From assembly GCA_903912365.1 (NCBI GenBank), contig CAIWGV010000016.1:1-43125 (forward strand): a DNA stretch of 43,125 bases, read 5' to 3'. This document shows positions 33,971-41,938 of this stretch, piece after piece (within the stretch, counting starts at the first letter, position 1; every line of letters starts with the position of its first letter). Made by a program: the position numbers and the translations under genes. Under the pieces are notes generated by a model that searched no databases, was not told where the DNA came from, and saw nothing but the letters and a program-made list of their open reading frames with translations. Source of the stretch: an uncultured Alphaproteobacteria bacterium. Lineage in GTDB: Bacteria > Pseudomonadota > Alphaproteobacteria > UBA7879 > UBA5542.

Positions 33971-34801
33971 TTACTGGAGAGACTTTGCTCGTTCCACGAG
34001 TCCATGCCAGAAAGCATGGAAATCAGATTCAGAAATTTCTTCTGTGGGAGATTTAAAAGCTCCTAAATACTCAATTCCGAGAAATTTTGTATCTGGATAG
34101 TGTTCCTTTAAAGCCAATTCCACCTGTTCAAGATTCTTTTTTCGGTCATCCACAAAAATTACAATCTTTGGTGTAAAGTTTGCATGCTTCAGAAAAGTGA
34201 CCAGAACTGTACCCTTGTTATGGGCTCCCTGTTCCCCATTGGAAAACAAAAGGCCCTTAAAGAAAGTGGGATGGTTGTTTCGATAAGGAGGGATGGTTTT
34301 AAACGTAACTTCTTTAAAATCAAAGGTATTCTCAAAGTTGATTCCAAGGCCATGGAGGGCGCTGTGACGGAGTTCTTCGATGCGGGCTTCCCCAAAAACT
34401 TCGCGGAGATAGCCAGTAAGGGCAGCTGTGAGAGCCATGACTTTCACACCTTTAGCTTGAAGATCCTGAATAATCTGAGGCGTTTCTTGTTCCACAAGCT
34501 TTGAAGGAAACTGAGCGGGGAGGTTTAAAGTTAAATCTTTGACTTCTGATGGCAGGCTTCCAAAAATTTTCTTATAAAGAGCCCCATGTTTTTGGAGTGT
34601 GGGATAGGAAGTTGCGGGATGAGTAGATTGAATGAGGGTCATGTCAATATCAAAGGCTACCAAAATATCCTCAGGGCTTGTGATTTCCAGAGCTTTCTCC
34701 ACGTGGGACTTAATGTCATTCATGGTGTGAGTAGTCATTGTCTGGGCTCCTATTCCTTTTGCAACGAGTATCATAACGAAAAGTAAGAGCTTTCGTTTCA
34801 T
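33971..34801 (-). CDS. Exported HAD-like protein of the DUF2608 type
   Basis: This is a 276-residue protein with a signal peptide (MKRKLLLFVMILVAKGIGAQ). The HAD nucleophile motif FDIDMTLIQS lies at ~49-58, LTAALTG is motif II, and IVIFVDDRKKNLEQ is motif IV. The arrangement matches the DUF2608 family that I associate with Legionella, Coxiella, chlamydia-like and other intracellular bacteria. It is probably a periplasmic or secreted phosphatase with unknown substrate. It starts five bases after engB and so appears to be the last gene of the rpmH operon. Confidence 0.78.
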   Translation of the reverse strand: MKRKLLLFVMILVAKGIGAQTMTTHTMNDIKSHVEKALEITSPEDILVAFDIDMTLIQSTHPATSYPTLQKHGALYKKIFGSLPSEVKDLTLNLPAQFPSKLVEQETPQIIQDLQAKGVKVMALTAALTGYLREVFGEARIEELRHSALHGLGINFENTFDFKEVTFKTIPPYRNNHPTFFKGLLFSNGEQGAHNKGTVLVTFLKHANFTPKIVIFVDDRKKNLEQVELALKEHYPDTKFLGIEYLGAFKSPTEEISESDFHAFWHGLVERAKSLQ

Positions 34802-34806
34802 GAGAC

Positions 34807-35475
34807 CTATCTCCGAGGTTCTTTCAAAAATAGCCCCGAAATTTCAGCGCGCAGCTCTGGGATGCCCAGTTTGACCTCCGATGAGGTGACAATAATCTCT
34901 GGGTGGGCCGCCACATGGTTTTTAAGCTTCTCCAGGGTTTGCTCTTTGATAAGAGCTACCTCTGCGGGCTTCAGTTTATCCGCTTTGGTCAGGACCACTT
35001 GATAGGATACGGCGGATTTGTCCAAGAGGTCAAAAATCTCCTCATCCGTAGGTTTTAATCCGTGACGGCTGTCTACCAGCACATACACCCGGCGCAGCGT
35101 TGTGCGGCCCCTTAAATAGGCCTGGATCAGATGGTTCCAGTTGAGGATCTTCTCCTTAGAGGCAGCAGCATACCCATAGCCTGGTAAATCTACCAATAGA
35201 CCGTGGTTAGACAAGTTGAAGAAATTGATCTCCTGGGTGCGGCCTGGGGTGTTGGAAGTACGGGCCAGCTTGAGCTGATTGGTGAGGGCATTGATAAGAG
35301 AGGACTTTCCCACATTGGAGCGCCCTGCAAAAGCCACTTCACCGAGAGATTCCAGAGGCAAGTTGTCCAGGCGACTGCTGGCAGCTACAAAGTCGCACCG
35401 CTGGGCAAAGAGCCACTCCCCCGTCTTAATCCAGGCGCTGTCTTCCCGAGGATTAAGGGGGGGAGAAACGATCAT
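34807..35475 (-). CDS. engB: Ribosome biogenesis GTPase EngB (YihA/YsxC)
   Basis: This is an essential small GTPase that assists large-subunit assembly. G1 is GRSNVGKS at ~51-58, followed by the G2 threonine in SNTPGRTQEINFF, G3 DLPGYG, G4 TKAD and a G5-like TSS. Length is 222 residues, with a short N-terminal extension. It overlaps yidC by four bases (ATGA) and belongs to the rpmH-rnpA-yidD-yidC-engB operon common in proteobacteria. Confidence 0.94.
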   Translation of the reverse strand: MIVSPPLNPREDSAWIKTGEWLFAQRCDFVAASSRLDNLPLESLGEVAFAGRSNVGKSSLINALTNQLKLARTSNTPGRTQEINFFNLSNHGLLVDLPGYGYAAASKEKILNWNHLIQAYLRGRTTLRRVYVLVDSRHGLKPTDEEIFDLLDKSAVSYQVVLTKADKLKPAEVALIKEQTLEKLKNHVAAHPEIIVTSSEVKLGIPELRAEISGLFLKEPRR

Positions 35476-37178
35476 TTGGCTATCTGCCTATCGGAGAGTT
35501 TGGTCATTCCCCATTGCTGTAGGATGGCCAGTAAGTTTGTGCAGGTCCAGTAGAGCACCACACCGGCAGGGAATTGACCCAACATGTAGGTGAACAGAAT
35601 GGGCATGATGAGGAACATCTTGGCCTGGATGGGATCCAAGGACTGGGGACTCATCTTTTGCTGAAGGAACATGGTTCCCCCCATCAAAATAGGCAGAGCC
35701 CCAATCATCAAGAAAGAAGGAGGTGTCCAAGGAATCAACCCAAACAAGTTAAAGAGCGTGGTTGGATCCGGCGCTGAAAGATCATGGATCCATCCATAGA
35801 AGGGGGCATGACGCATCTCAATGCTGATGAGGAGAACTTTGTAGATGGCAAAGAGAACCGGGATCTGAAGCACCATAGGGAGACAGCCGGAGACAGGATT
35901 CACTTTGTTCTTTTTATAGAAAGCCATCATTTCTTGGTTAAATTTAACCTTATCATCACCACATTGCTCCTTCATGCGGGTCAGCTCTGGCTGAAGGCTC
36001 CGCATTTTAGCCATGGACTTAAAGGATTTGTTGGCCAGAGGAAACAAAAGGGTTCGGATCATAATGGTCAAGGCAATAATGGCCAGCCCAAAGTTTCCGA
36101 GGAAATCATGGAGCCATTCCAAGACAAAGAACAGAGGTTTGGTGATGAAGTAGAACCATCCAAAATCCACGGCCAAGTCAAAGTGCGGAATGCTCAGATC
36201 TTTTTCATAAGCGTCTAAAAGCTCAACCGCTTTGGCGCCTGCGAAAAAGCGGAAAGAACTTTCAGCACTGCTTTTTGCTGGCACAATGAGGCTGGTGGAT
36301 AAGAAATCTGCCTGATAGCGAGGCTCGCCTTGGGCATCTACGGCTCTAAAAGCGGCAGTGACGTTCTGGGCCTGATCTGGGATCAAGGCTGTAAGCCAGT
36401 ATTTGTCCGTGATGCCCAACCATCCCTTGGTATTGGTGTAGGTTTCTTTTTTGTCATCATCCAGGGTCTTATACTTGATTTCCTGGAGCTTGTTATCAAG
36501 ATACCCTACTGCGCCTTCATGCAATGCGTAAGAGGTAGAGGAAATCTCTGGATTCTTGCGAGAAATCAATCCATAGGGGCTAGCCACAAAAGAGGTTGCT
36601 GAATTGTTAATAATCCGCTCCTTAACAGTGAACATATATTTATCGTCCACGGAAACGATCTTCTCAAAGGTCACGCCCTGACCGTTGGTCCAGGAGAGTG
36701 TAACCGGGGTCTCTGGCGTTAACAGAGCTTGAGAAGGCGTCCAAACCGTTTGAGAGTCAGGGAATTGAATGCCAGACGCATTCAGGACCCAGCCCGATTC
36801 CAAATAATAAGGATGTTCCGTGCCGGATGGAGATAGAAGCATTACGTCAGGGCTGTCAGAATTTGTAGTTTCATGGTATTTGGTGAGGATAAGGTCATCA
36901 ATGCGGGCACCCTTTAGGGATAGAGACCCCCTGAGCAAAGGTGTCTTGATGCCAATGCGCGGGGCTGCTTTCAGAGCCTGCTCATTGGTGAGGGGAACAG
37001 CCACCGTCACAGGGGCTGCGGATACCTCGGGGATTGTGGATTCCGTTGGTTGAGAGGTTGCTTCCTGCTGCTGTTGGAGCTGCTCCAATCGAGGTTTGTC
37101 ATAGAAAAAGTGGAAGCCCACAAAGATCAAAACACAGGCAATCGTCGCCAAAAGAAGATTTTTATTTTCCGTACTCAT
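35472..37178 (-). CDS. yidC: Membrane protein insertase YidC
   Basis: YidC inserts and folds inner-membrane proteins, alone or with Sec. Order: an N-terminal helix (~7-24), a Gln/Thr/Pro-rich linker, a large periplasmic beta domain (~60-330), then the conserved five-helix core starting near LDLA-like FDLAVDFGWFYFI and ending with YMLGQFPAGVVLYWTCTN. At 568 residues it is the Gram-negative type. AAGGAC upstream lies in the yidD tail. Its downstream neighbour engB overlaps by four bases. Confidence 0.95.
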   Translation of the reverse strand: MSTENKNLLLATIACVLIFVGFHFFYDKPRLEQLQQQQEATSQPTESTIPEVSAAPVTVAVPLTNEQALKAAPRIGIKTPLLRGSLSLKGARIDDLILTKYHETTNSDSPDVMLLSPSGTEHPYYLESGWVLNASGIQFPDSQTVWTPSQALLTPETPVTLSWTNGQGVTFEKIVSVDDKYMFTVKERIINNSATSFVASPYGLISRKNPEISSTSYALHEGAVGYLDNKLQEIKYKTLDDDKKETYTNTKGWLGITDKYWLTALIPDQAQNVTAAFRAVDAQGEPRYQADFLSTSLIVPAKSSAESSFRFFAGAKAVELLDAYEKDLSIPHFDLAVDFGWFYFITKPLFFVLEWLHDFLGNFGLAIIALTIMIRTLLFPLANKSFKSMAKMRSLQPELTRMKEQCGDDKVKFNQEMMAFYKKNKVNPVSGCLPMVLQIPVLFAIYKVLLISIEMRHAPFYGWIHDLSAPDPTTLFNLFGLIPWTPPSFLMIGALPILMGGTMFLQQKMSPQSLDPIQAKMFLIMPILFTYMLGQFPAGVVLYWTCTNLLAILQQWGMTKLSDRQIAK

Positions 37179-37179
37179 T

Positions 37180-37437
37180 TTAGTCCTTTCGCTTATTTAA
37201 CAGGGGTACCGGGTCATGAGGGGGAGTTAGACTCCACGGATGACACCGAAAAAAACGTTTCATTCCCAAAATTCCGCCTTGACAAGCCCCATGCCTTTCA
37301 AGGGACTCCATCATATACAAAGAACAGCTGGGCGTATAGCGGCATCTTTGGGGGAGGAGGGGAGAAATTAAATATTTATACCCCAGCACAAATCCCTGAA
37401 GAATTTTGGTGGGAAGGCGGGAGAAATGGTTTTTCAT
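37180..37437 (-). CDS. yidD: YidD, membrane protein insertion efficiency factor
   Basis: This is an 85-residue peripheral membrane protein thought to help YidC-dependent insertion. Signature segments are GYKYLISPLLPQRCRYTPSC (three cysteines conserved with the next motif), SLYMMESLERHG, and RFFRCHPW near the end. It overlaps rnpA by four bases and ends one base before the yidC start, which is the standard gene order. Confidence 0.93.
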   Translation of the reverse strand: MKNHFSRLPTKILQGFVLGYKYLISPLLPQRCRYTPSCSLYMMESLERHGACQGGILGMKRFFRCHPWSLTPPHDPVPLLNKRKD

Positions 37438-37793
37438 AGAACTTCAGCTAGAATCTTTCGATGTTTTTTAAAGACCCAGGCAATTGTTTTTTCCAGCTCA
37501 ACAAAGGGGTCCGTTAAAGTGCCGGGCCGCGCTACGGTCACATAGTCCAGGGGGAGAACAGAATTCATTTTGAGGTAATTGTGGAGAGCGGCTCGGATTC
37601 TGCGGCGGGATCGGTTGCGCTGAACGGCATTCCCGATCTTTTTGGTTACCGTAATACCAATCCTAGGAATAGGGGTGGAGAGAGGAGGAAAAGGCTCGAC
37701 GGCCTGGAGAATCAGAGATTTCGCGATGATCTTAGTGCCGTAGTGCGTGGCCCGTACAAAGTCCTTGCGTTTTTTTATGCATACAACTGTCAT
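37434..37793 (-). CDS. rnpA: Ribonuclease P protein component
   Basis: This is the protein subunit of RNase P, which matures tRNA 5' ends with the catalytic RNA. It has 119 residues with IKKRKDFVRA at the N-terminus and the RNR signature QRNRSRRRIRAAL near ~59-71, preceded by RIGITVTKKIGNAV. The start at 37793 has only a weak ribosome binding site and depends on the upstream rpmH message, 26 bases away. Confidence 0.92.
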   Translation of the reverse strand: MTVVCIKKRKDFVRATHYGTKIIAKSLILQAVEPFPPLSTPIPRIGITVTKKIGNAVQRNRSRRRIRAALHNYLKMNSVLPLDYVTVARPGTLTDPFVELEKTIAWVFKKHRKILAEVL

Positions 37794-37819
37794 AACTCAA
37801 GGCGCCCTAGTTAGAAAAA

Positions 37820-37954
37820 CTAAGCGGATAACTTGGCCCGGCCCTGTGAACGACGATTGCTGAGGACACGACGTCCCCCAACGGTGGCCATACGGGCTCT
37901 GAAACCATGACGGCGCTTGCGGACAAGTTTGCTCGGTTGATATGTTCTTTTCAC
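37820..37954 (-). CDS. rpmH: Large-subunit ribosomal protein bL34 (GTG start)
   Basis: This 44-residue gene reads [20 protein letters not shown], then the conserved [10 protein letters not shown] segment and a GRAKLSA end. It is nearly identical to textbook bL34. Translation starts at a GTG (37952-37954 on the complement), preceded by GGAG. Because the gene is short and lacks an ATG it is easy to miss. It is the first gene of the operon rpmH-rnpA-yidD-yidC-engB and lies 23 bases after the predicted transcription start. Confidence 0.97.
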   Translation of the reverse strand: MKRTYQPSKLVRKRRHGFRARMATVGGRRVLSNRRSQGRAKLSA

Positions 37955-37983
37955 TTTTAGGTCTCCAAAAAACTGTAGAGTCT

Positions 37984-38012
37984 CTTATAAAGAAATCCGA
38001 GAAAGAAGTCAA
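37984..38012 (-). promoter_or_regulatory. Promoter of the rpmH operon
   Basis: On the minus strand TTGACT (38007-38012) and TATAAG (37984-37989) are separated by exactly 17 bases. Each matches five of six consensus bases. The start point would be near 37977, giving a leader of about 23 bases before the rpmH GTG. Confidence 0.8.
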
Positions 38013-38063
38013 CAGATATGGAAAAAAGAACTGCTGCTAATTTTTAGGCCATAAAAAATAGGC

Positions 38064-38972
38064 TCATCTTTTTTCTGCAATTAGAACTGGAAAGTTTTTA
38101 AAGGTTTCCATAGGTATATCACCTCGAAAGGCTTCATAATCTATGGTGTTGATACGAATATAATCAAATATGGGGTCTCCATGGATCGTATTATTATTCA
38201 CGAACTTTATAGAAAAGCCAGACTTCTTTAAGTTTTTTTCAAGTTCCGCAAAGTAGGCTGTCATGACGGCTTCTCTGTTTCTTTTTTTCCATGCTTCACT
38301 TTCTGGATCAGTTTTCCAAACCCGTACATTTTCAGGCATTGGTAACATAACGCCAATCAGGGAGGGGGCGGGCTTGGGGAAATAAAGCCTTCCTCCTCTT
38401 TTTAGCATCCTAAAAAGGGTAGTGAAAACCAGTTCTTCATTCTGAGGAGGTATAAATTTTGTTGTAGAATAATCAAAATAAATATTTGTAAACCTATCGG
38501 GAAATCTTTTGGCAAGCCCAGCAAAACTGTGTTCTGAGAAGTCTCCATGAATGAAGTGGGATGACTTACTTTCAGGTAAGGTTTGCTTGTCTAGAAAATA
38601 CGTGTTTGGGGGGAGAAGATGATCTCTAAGAGCCTGTATAAGAGGATGATATGGTTTGTCAGGGAAATGGGGCCTTGTTCGTTCGCGCTCATTTTCAGAG
38701 ACACCAATGACCAAGAAGGCATCGTGTTCTGTCTCCCTTAGTTTTGGGCTGGGGGTTCTCCGGGCCTCTGCTTGAGGTTCAGCCATCCACAAAGACTCTT
38801 GCATCGCTCGGGCCAACGCTCCATCTTCACGGGCCAACTCTTCATTTCTAGCTGTTTCCATGGAGGCAGCCAGGGCCTGCCTCACCTGCTCTTCTTCATC
38901 CGCCTCTGGGCCTATGGCAGCTAAAACCCCAAAAGAAATTGCCATTAAAAGGGGAAAAAATTTCAAATTCAT
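38064..38972 (-). CDS. Exported protein with two UIM-like motifs and a methyltransferase-like domain
   Basis: No named family is recognised. Residues 1-20 are a signal peptide (MNLKFFPLLMAISFGVLAAI). Directly after it come two segments fitting the ubiquitin-interacting motif: acidic residues, a hydrophobic residue, Ala, three residues, then Ser. These are EEEQVRQALAASME (Ala33, Ser37) and EDGALARAMQESLW (Ala56, Ser60). Residues ~80-300 resemble a Rossmann methyltransferase: FLVIG near 86-90, NIYFDYS at 163-169 and LKRGGRLYFPKP near 190-201, but the AdoMet glycine loop is not canonical. Ubiquitin is absent from bacteria, so exported UIMs would suggest a host-directed effector. This is inference. 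A Gly/Thr-type substrate cannot be named. Confidence 0.72.
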   Translation of the reverse strand: MNLKFFPLLMAISFGVLAAIGPEADEEEQVRQALAASMETARNEELAREDGALARAMQESLWMAEPQAEARRTPSPKLRETEHDAFLVIGVSENERERTRPHFPDKPYHPLIQALRDHLLPPNTYFLDKQTLPESKSSHFIHGDFSEHSFAGLAKRFPDRFTNIYFDYSTTKFIPPQNEELVFTTLFRMLKRGGRLYFPKPAPSLIGVMLPMPENVRVWKTDPESEAWKKRNREAVMTAYFAELEKNLKKSGFSIKFVNNNTIHGDPIFDYIRINTIDYEAFRGDIPMETFKNFPVLIAEKR

Positions 38973-39251
38973 TATATGCCTCCAGAAAACCTACTTGCCC
39001 AGTATAATACCTTATACCAATCCCAAGCAATAGCAGGTTTATTAATTATTTTTTTTTAGATCTATCCTGATCTAAAATGGAACAGGATGAAAAAAATTTT
39101 AAATGGACTGTTTCTTTTTGCATTAGCTTTTTGTTTTGTGGGGGAAATAGATCGATCCTTCTCGAGGGGTTTCAACAGATAAGGTCCCCCTTCGCTTCCG
39201 AGAATAGTTCTGATAGGATGCAGTCTTCATAACTTTAATCGGAGGGGGAAT
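38973..39251. other. 279-base spacer between divergent genes
   Basis: This region precedes both the UIM-like gene (minus) and a Nudix gene (plus). It contains poly-T and AT-rich DNA and a 31-codon frame at 39087. I see no convincing promoter pair. Confidence 0.5.
39087..39182 (+). CDS. Possible 31-aa exported peptide
   Basis: The ATG begins a short frame reading MKKILNGLFLFALAFCFVG and ending in a basic, serine-rich tail. It looks like a signal peptide or single membrane segment. GGAA lies four bases upstream. It may be a remnant of a decayed secreted-protein gene or chance. No homolog is recognised. Confidence 0.25.
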   Translation: MKKILNGLFLFALAFCFVGEIDRSFSRGFNR

Positions 39252-39713
39252 ATGTCTTCCAAAAACAACATTCACGTATTAGCTCGGGCTGTCATTACAC
39301 AAGAGGATCACATTCTAGTGTGCCACACTCAAGACATGACCCCAAATTACTATTTTTTGCCGGGAGGCCACGTGGAGGTTGGAGAAAGCGCAGGGGCTGC
39401 CGTACTTCGGGAGCTTAAGGAAGAGGGAGGAATTGAGGGAAGGATTAAAAGATTTCTAGGATGCCTTGAGCATAGCTTTGATCCAAACCGCGGAAAGTGC
39501 CATTCTCATGAATATAATTTTTATTTTGAGGTGGAGGCGAAGGGGCTTGCCCTTCATAAAGAGATCCCCCAGCTGGAACCGCACATCAAGCTGATGTGGG
39601 TTCCCGTGACTGAGCTATCTTCCCTAGATTTTCGGCCGAAGCCTTTGAAAGAGATGCTTCCCAAATGGCTGGCCTCCGATCTAGAAGGGGCATTCGAGAG
39701 TCGGATGATTTAG
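39252..39713 (+). CDS. Nudix hydrolase, 153 aa
   Basis: Nudix enzymes cleave nucleoside diphosphates linked to other moieties. The full Nudix box is present: GGHVEVGESAGAAVLREL, followed by KEEGGIEG, which includes the metal-binding glutamates (E of RE and the EE pair). The N-terminal strand AVITQEDHILVCH and the CLEHSFD loop are typical of small housecleaning or cofactor-acting members. The ribosome binding site GGAGGGGG is strong. The substrate is unknown. It converges on the secreted lipase gene, with a two-base gap between stops. Confidence 0.88.
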   Translation: MSSKNNIHVLARAVITQEDHILVCHTQDMTPNYYFLPGGHVEVGESAGAAVLRELKEEGGIEGRIKRFLGCLEHSFDPNRGKCHSHEYNFYFEVEAKGLALHKEIPQLEPHIKLMWVPVTELSSLDFRPKPLKEMLPKWLASDLEGAFESRMI

Positions 39714-39715
39714 GC

Positions 39716-40834
39716 CTACCGAAAGAAACTTGTTAGACTGCCCCAGGCACCCTTCACGACAGAAGCGCAAGATTGAGCAGCAGAATAGACGGCTTTCTTA
39801 ATTTTTACAAAACCCACATGGGCAGCATGCTCCAATCGATTGAAACTCCGTCGGGCCTTTGTATAAAACTTTGGTTCAGGCTCTGCTACGGCGCGGGAAG
39901 CCCCGTGAATGGTTTCCTGCTCAAGCTGGTTCATGCTTTCTCTATAGCCCCCGAGCACATGAGGAAAATTATTTGCAGACAAAAGCTCTACATCCAGACG
40001 AGGTCCAATGCCTTGAAGGCCTGTGACTGTTTCGGGAAGAGACATGGGGACGGGATCAGAGCGTTGAGCGACTCTCAAAGCCTTGAGGCCAGCAGCATTT
40101 CTGTTCTCCAAGGTCGTGGAATCCAAAGCGCGAGGAGCTCCAAAGGTTATCAATTGGTGAGGAGACTTCTCGTTGTTCCCAAACTGAGAAGAGAAATCCA
40201 AAGCGGCGATGCCGGCTAAGGCGCCCCCCAGACTGTGACCTATGAAAGTGAGATTTGTCAAACTTGGGAGAGAGGTATTTTTCTTCTTTGCGATAGCATC
40301 CAAAATTCCAATAACCTGAGGTTTTAGGGTTTTATATCCCGAGATGAATCCGCTATGGCCCCGCATTCCCAGGTCACTGTCATAAACAATGCGAGCATCC
40401 AAGTCTGTTGCCACATCCCCGAGAGTGGACGTGCCCTTAAAGGAAATAATAATTTCTCCATTGGGAAGTTCCGCAATGAACCCAGAATTATTTGCGCCAT
40501 TCCCAAAGAAATGAAGGTGAGCTCCAGTCTTTAATAAGGACTCTAAAGCGGACAGCTTGTCTTCTGGTTTATCAGTTTTAATGTAGGCCAGGTCTGCAAA
40601 TCCCATGTATCGACGGATATCGGCAGAATCCCACCCCTTTATATTAACGGAGGTGGGCGCAGCCTTTACCTCCTCTGAAACACGAAGAAACTCAAAGTCC
40701 CCAGAGGGAGGAGCTTTGAAAATCGGCTGCTGGAAATTAGACGGAGAAATTGTTCCTTCCATATCTTGGGGCAGCCGAGCCTGAGACTCAAGGCATCCTA
40801 AAATAACAACAGACGTAAGTAACTTTTTTGACAT
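39716..40834 (-). CDS. Secreted class 3 lipase
   Basis: This is a 372-residue alpha/beta-hydrolase of the fungal-lipase-like class 3 group. The signal peptide (MSKKLLTSVVILGCLESQA) has a cysteine near residue 14, although the lipobox is poor. Motifs in order: SFKGTST (oxyanion strand), GHSLGGALAG with the nucleophile serine, TFGAPRALD, RSDPVPM with the catalytic aspartate, and NFPHVLGGY with the catalytic histidine. The C-terminal ~55 residues are basic and helical. It probably hydrolyses host or environmental acylglycerols. Its divergent neighbour is the DUF378 gene. Confidence 0.85.
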   Translation of the reverse strand: MSKKLLTSVVILGCLESQARLPQDMEGTISPSNFQQPIFKAPPSGDFEFLRVSEEVKAAPTSVNIKGWDSADIRRYMGFADLAYIKTDKPEDKLSALESLLKTGAHLHFFGNGANNSGFIAELPNGEIIISFKGTSTLGDVATDLDARIVYDSDLGMRGHSGFISGYKTLKPQVIGILDAIAKKKNTSLPSLTNLTFIGHSLGGALAGIAALDFSSQFGNNEKSPHQLITFGAPRALDSTTLENRNAAGLKALRVAQRSDPVPMSLPETVTGLQGIGPRLDVELLSANNFPHVLGGYRESMNQLEQETIHGASRAVAEPEPKFYTKARRSFNRLEHAAHVGFVKIKKAVYSAAQSCASVVKGAWGSLTSFFR

Positions 40835-40960
40835 TTTTGTTTACTCTCCAAAATAATTATGAGGTCCATATCTAAGGGATCTAAGCCCTTTTTTCTATGT
40901 AAATAAAAGCAGGGGAGGCATGTGAGTCCCGCATGGCGGTATAAAGGTGAATCAAAAATG

Positions 40961-40990
40961 TAGACAAAATAAATTACATCATGCTAGGAT
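40961..40990 (+). promoter_or_regulatory. Candidate promoter of the DUF378 gene
   Basis: TAGACA (40961-40966, five of six bases of the -35 consensus) is followed 18 bases later by TAGGAT (40985-40990, four of six). It predicts a leader of about 48 bases with GGAGG near the start codon. Confidence 0.45.
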
Positions 40991-41044
40991 TACTCTAATA
41001 GCCAGTAAAAACTTGGCATTTTATAACAACGGAGGAAAACTAAA

Positions 41045-41251
41045 ATGAGTAAAACTAAAATTTTTGATATGGTTGCCCTGATTCTTGTGGTTGTGGGTGG
41101 TCTAAACTGGGGACTCGTCGGCCTTGCTGACTTTAATCTCGTTACCACAATATTTGGTGATGGAACGACCCTTACAAAAGTAGTTTACGGTTTGGTTGGT
41201 TTGAGCGCTGTCTTTATTGCTGCTACAAGCACAAAATTGTTCAAGAAATAA
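41045..41251 (+). CDS. DUF378 family small membrane protein
   Basis: This 68-residue protein has two membrane helices: DMVALILVVVGGLNWGLVGL (~8-27) and VVYGLVGLSAVFIAATS (~46-62). The GGLNWGLVGL core and the following NLVTTIFGDG loop are the hallmarks of DUF378, a widespread family of unknown role. GGAGG sits shortly before the ATG. It is a single-gene transcript with its own promoter and a candidate terminator. Confidence 0.9.
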   Translation: MSKTKIFDMVALILVVVGGLNWGLVGLADFNLVTTIFGDGTTLTKVVYGLVGLSAVFIAATSTKLFKK

Positions 41252-41280
41252 GATAAAGAATTATATTTTTGGTTGCTAGA

Positions 41281-41323
41281 GCAGAGATCAAGGAACATTC
41301 TTCCCGGTCTCTGCCATTCTTTT
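41281..41323 (+). terminator. Candidate terminator of the DUF378 gene
   Basis: GCAGAGA (41281-41287) pairs perfectly with TCTCTGC (41308-41314), with an inner GGAA/TTCC pairing. It is followed by CATTCTTTT. The T-run is interrupted, so efficiency may be moderate. Confidence 0.5.
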
Positions 41324-41368
41324 GACGGAACTCTTGAATAATAATGCAGAAGCTGTCATTTTGAAAGG

Positions 41369-41938
41369 ATGGCATTCTTACCTTCCCAAAAGAAATTTCT
41401 CGATAGACTTTCTGTCTACCATGCTCAATTTAATTGGAATATTTTTGAAAAAAATGAAGCCGAAAAAATAAGGGCATTCGTCGAGCAAAACTCAGAATTT
41501 ATGTCGCGACGCAACCATGTGGGTCACATAACGGGATCCGCTTGGATTTTGAATGAAGCTCGGGATTCTTTTCTGCTTCACCATCACCGAAAATTGGATA
41601 AGTGGCTGCAACTGGGGGGTCACGTGGATGACAATGAGGATATTCTAGAGGCGGCCCTTCGAGAGGCACGGGAAGAATCCGGCATAGAGGATTTTACAGT
41701 GCTTTCCCCAGATATCTTTGATGTGGATGTTCACGAGATCCCAGCGCAGGGGGAGGAACCCACCCACCGCCATTATGATATCCGCTTCTTACTTCAGGCA
41801 CCCAAAAATGGAAACTTAGTTCAGCAGGAGCGGGAATCTTTGAGTCTAACATGGGTGCCTATTCAAGAATTTTTTGGAAACCCTCTCTTTAAATCCGTCC
41901 AAAGGATGGGGGAGAAAAGCTTGCCCTATTTATCATGA
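41369..41938 (+). CDS. Nudix hydrolase, 189 aa
   Basis: This Nudix protein is unrelated in detail to the one at 39252. The box begins GGHVDDNEDILEAALREARE and continues with ESGIED, which keeps the key glutamates. An N-terminal helical extension of about 50 residues precedes the domain, as in RppH-unlike members often annotated as NUDIX hydrolases acting on NADH or coenzyme-like substrates. Histidines (LLHHHRKLDKWLQLGGH) are a feature of that subgroup. The substrate cannot be named. It overlaps the pseudouridine synthase gene by four bases. Confidence 0.87.
   Translation: MAFLPSQKKFLDRLSVYHAQFNWNIFEKNEAEKIRAFVEQNSEFMSRRNHVGHITGSAWILNEARDSFLLHHHRKLDKWLQLGGHVDDNEDILEAALREAREESGIEDFTVLSPDIFDVDVHEIPAQGEEPTHRHYDIRFLLQAPKNGNLVQQERESLSLTWVPIQEFFGNPLFKSVQRMGEKSLPYLS

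Noticed and set aside
37797-38012. A 71-codon minus-strand frame over rpmH
   Set aside because: It is the wrong frame. The real gene is the 44-codon GTG-started rpmH at 37820-37954.
40874-40894. AAGGG/CCCTT stem with a T-run in the lipase-DUF378 spacer
   Set aside because: It looks like a plus-strand terminator, but no plus-strand gene ends nearby and the stem is only five pairs.
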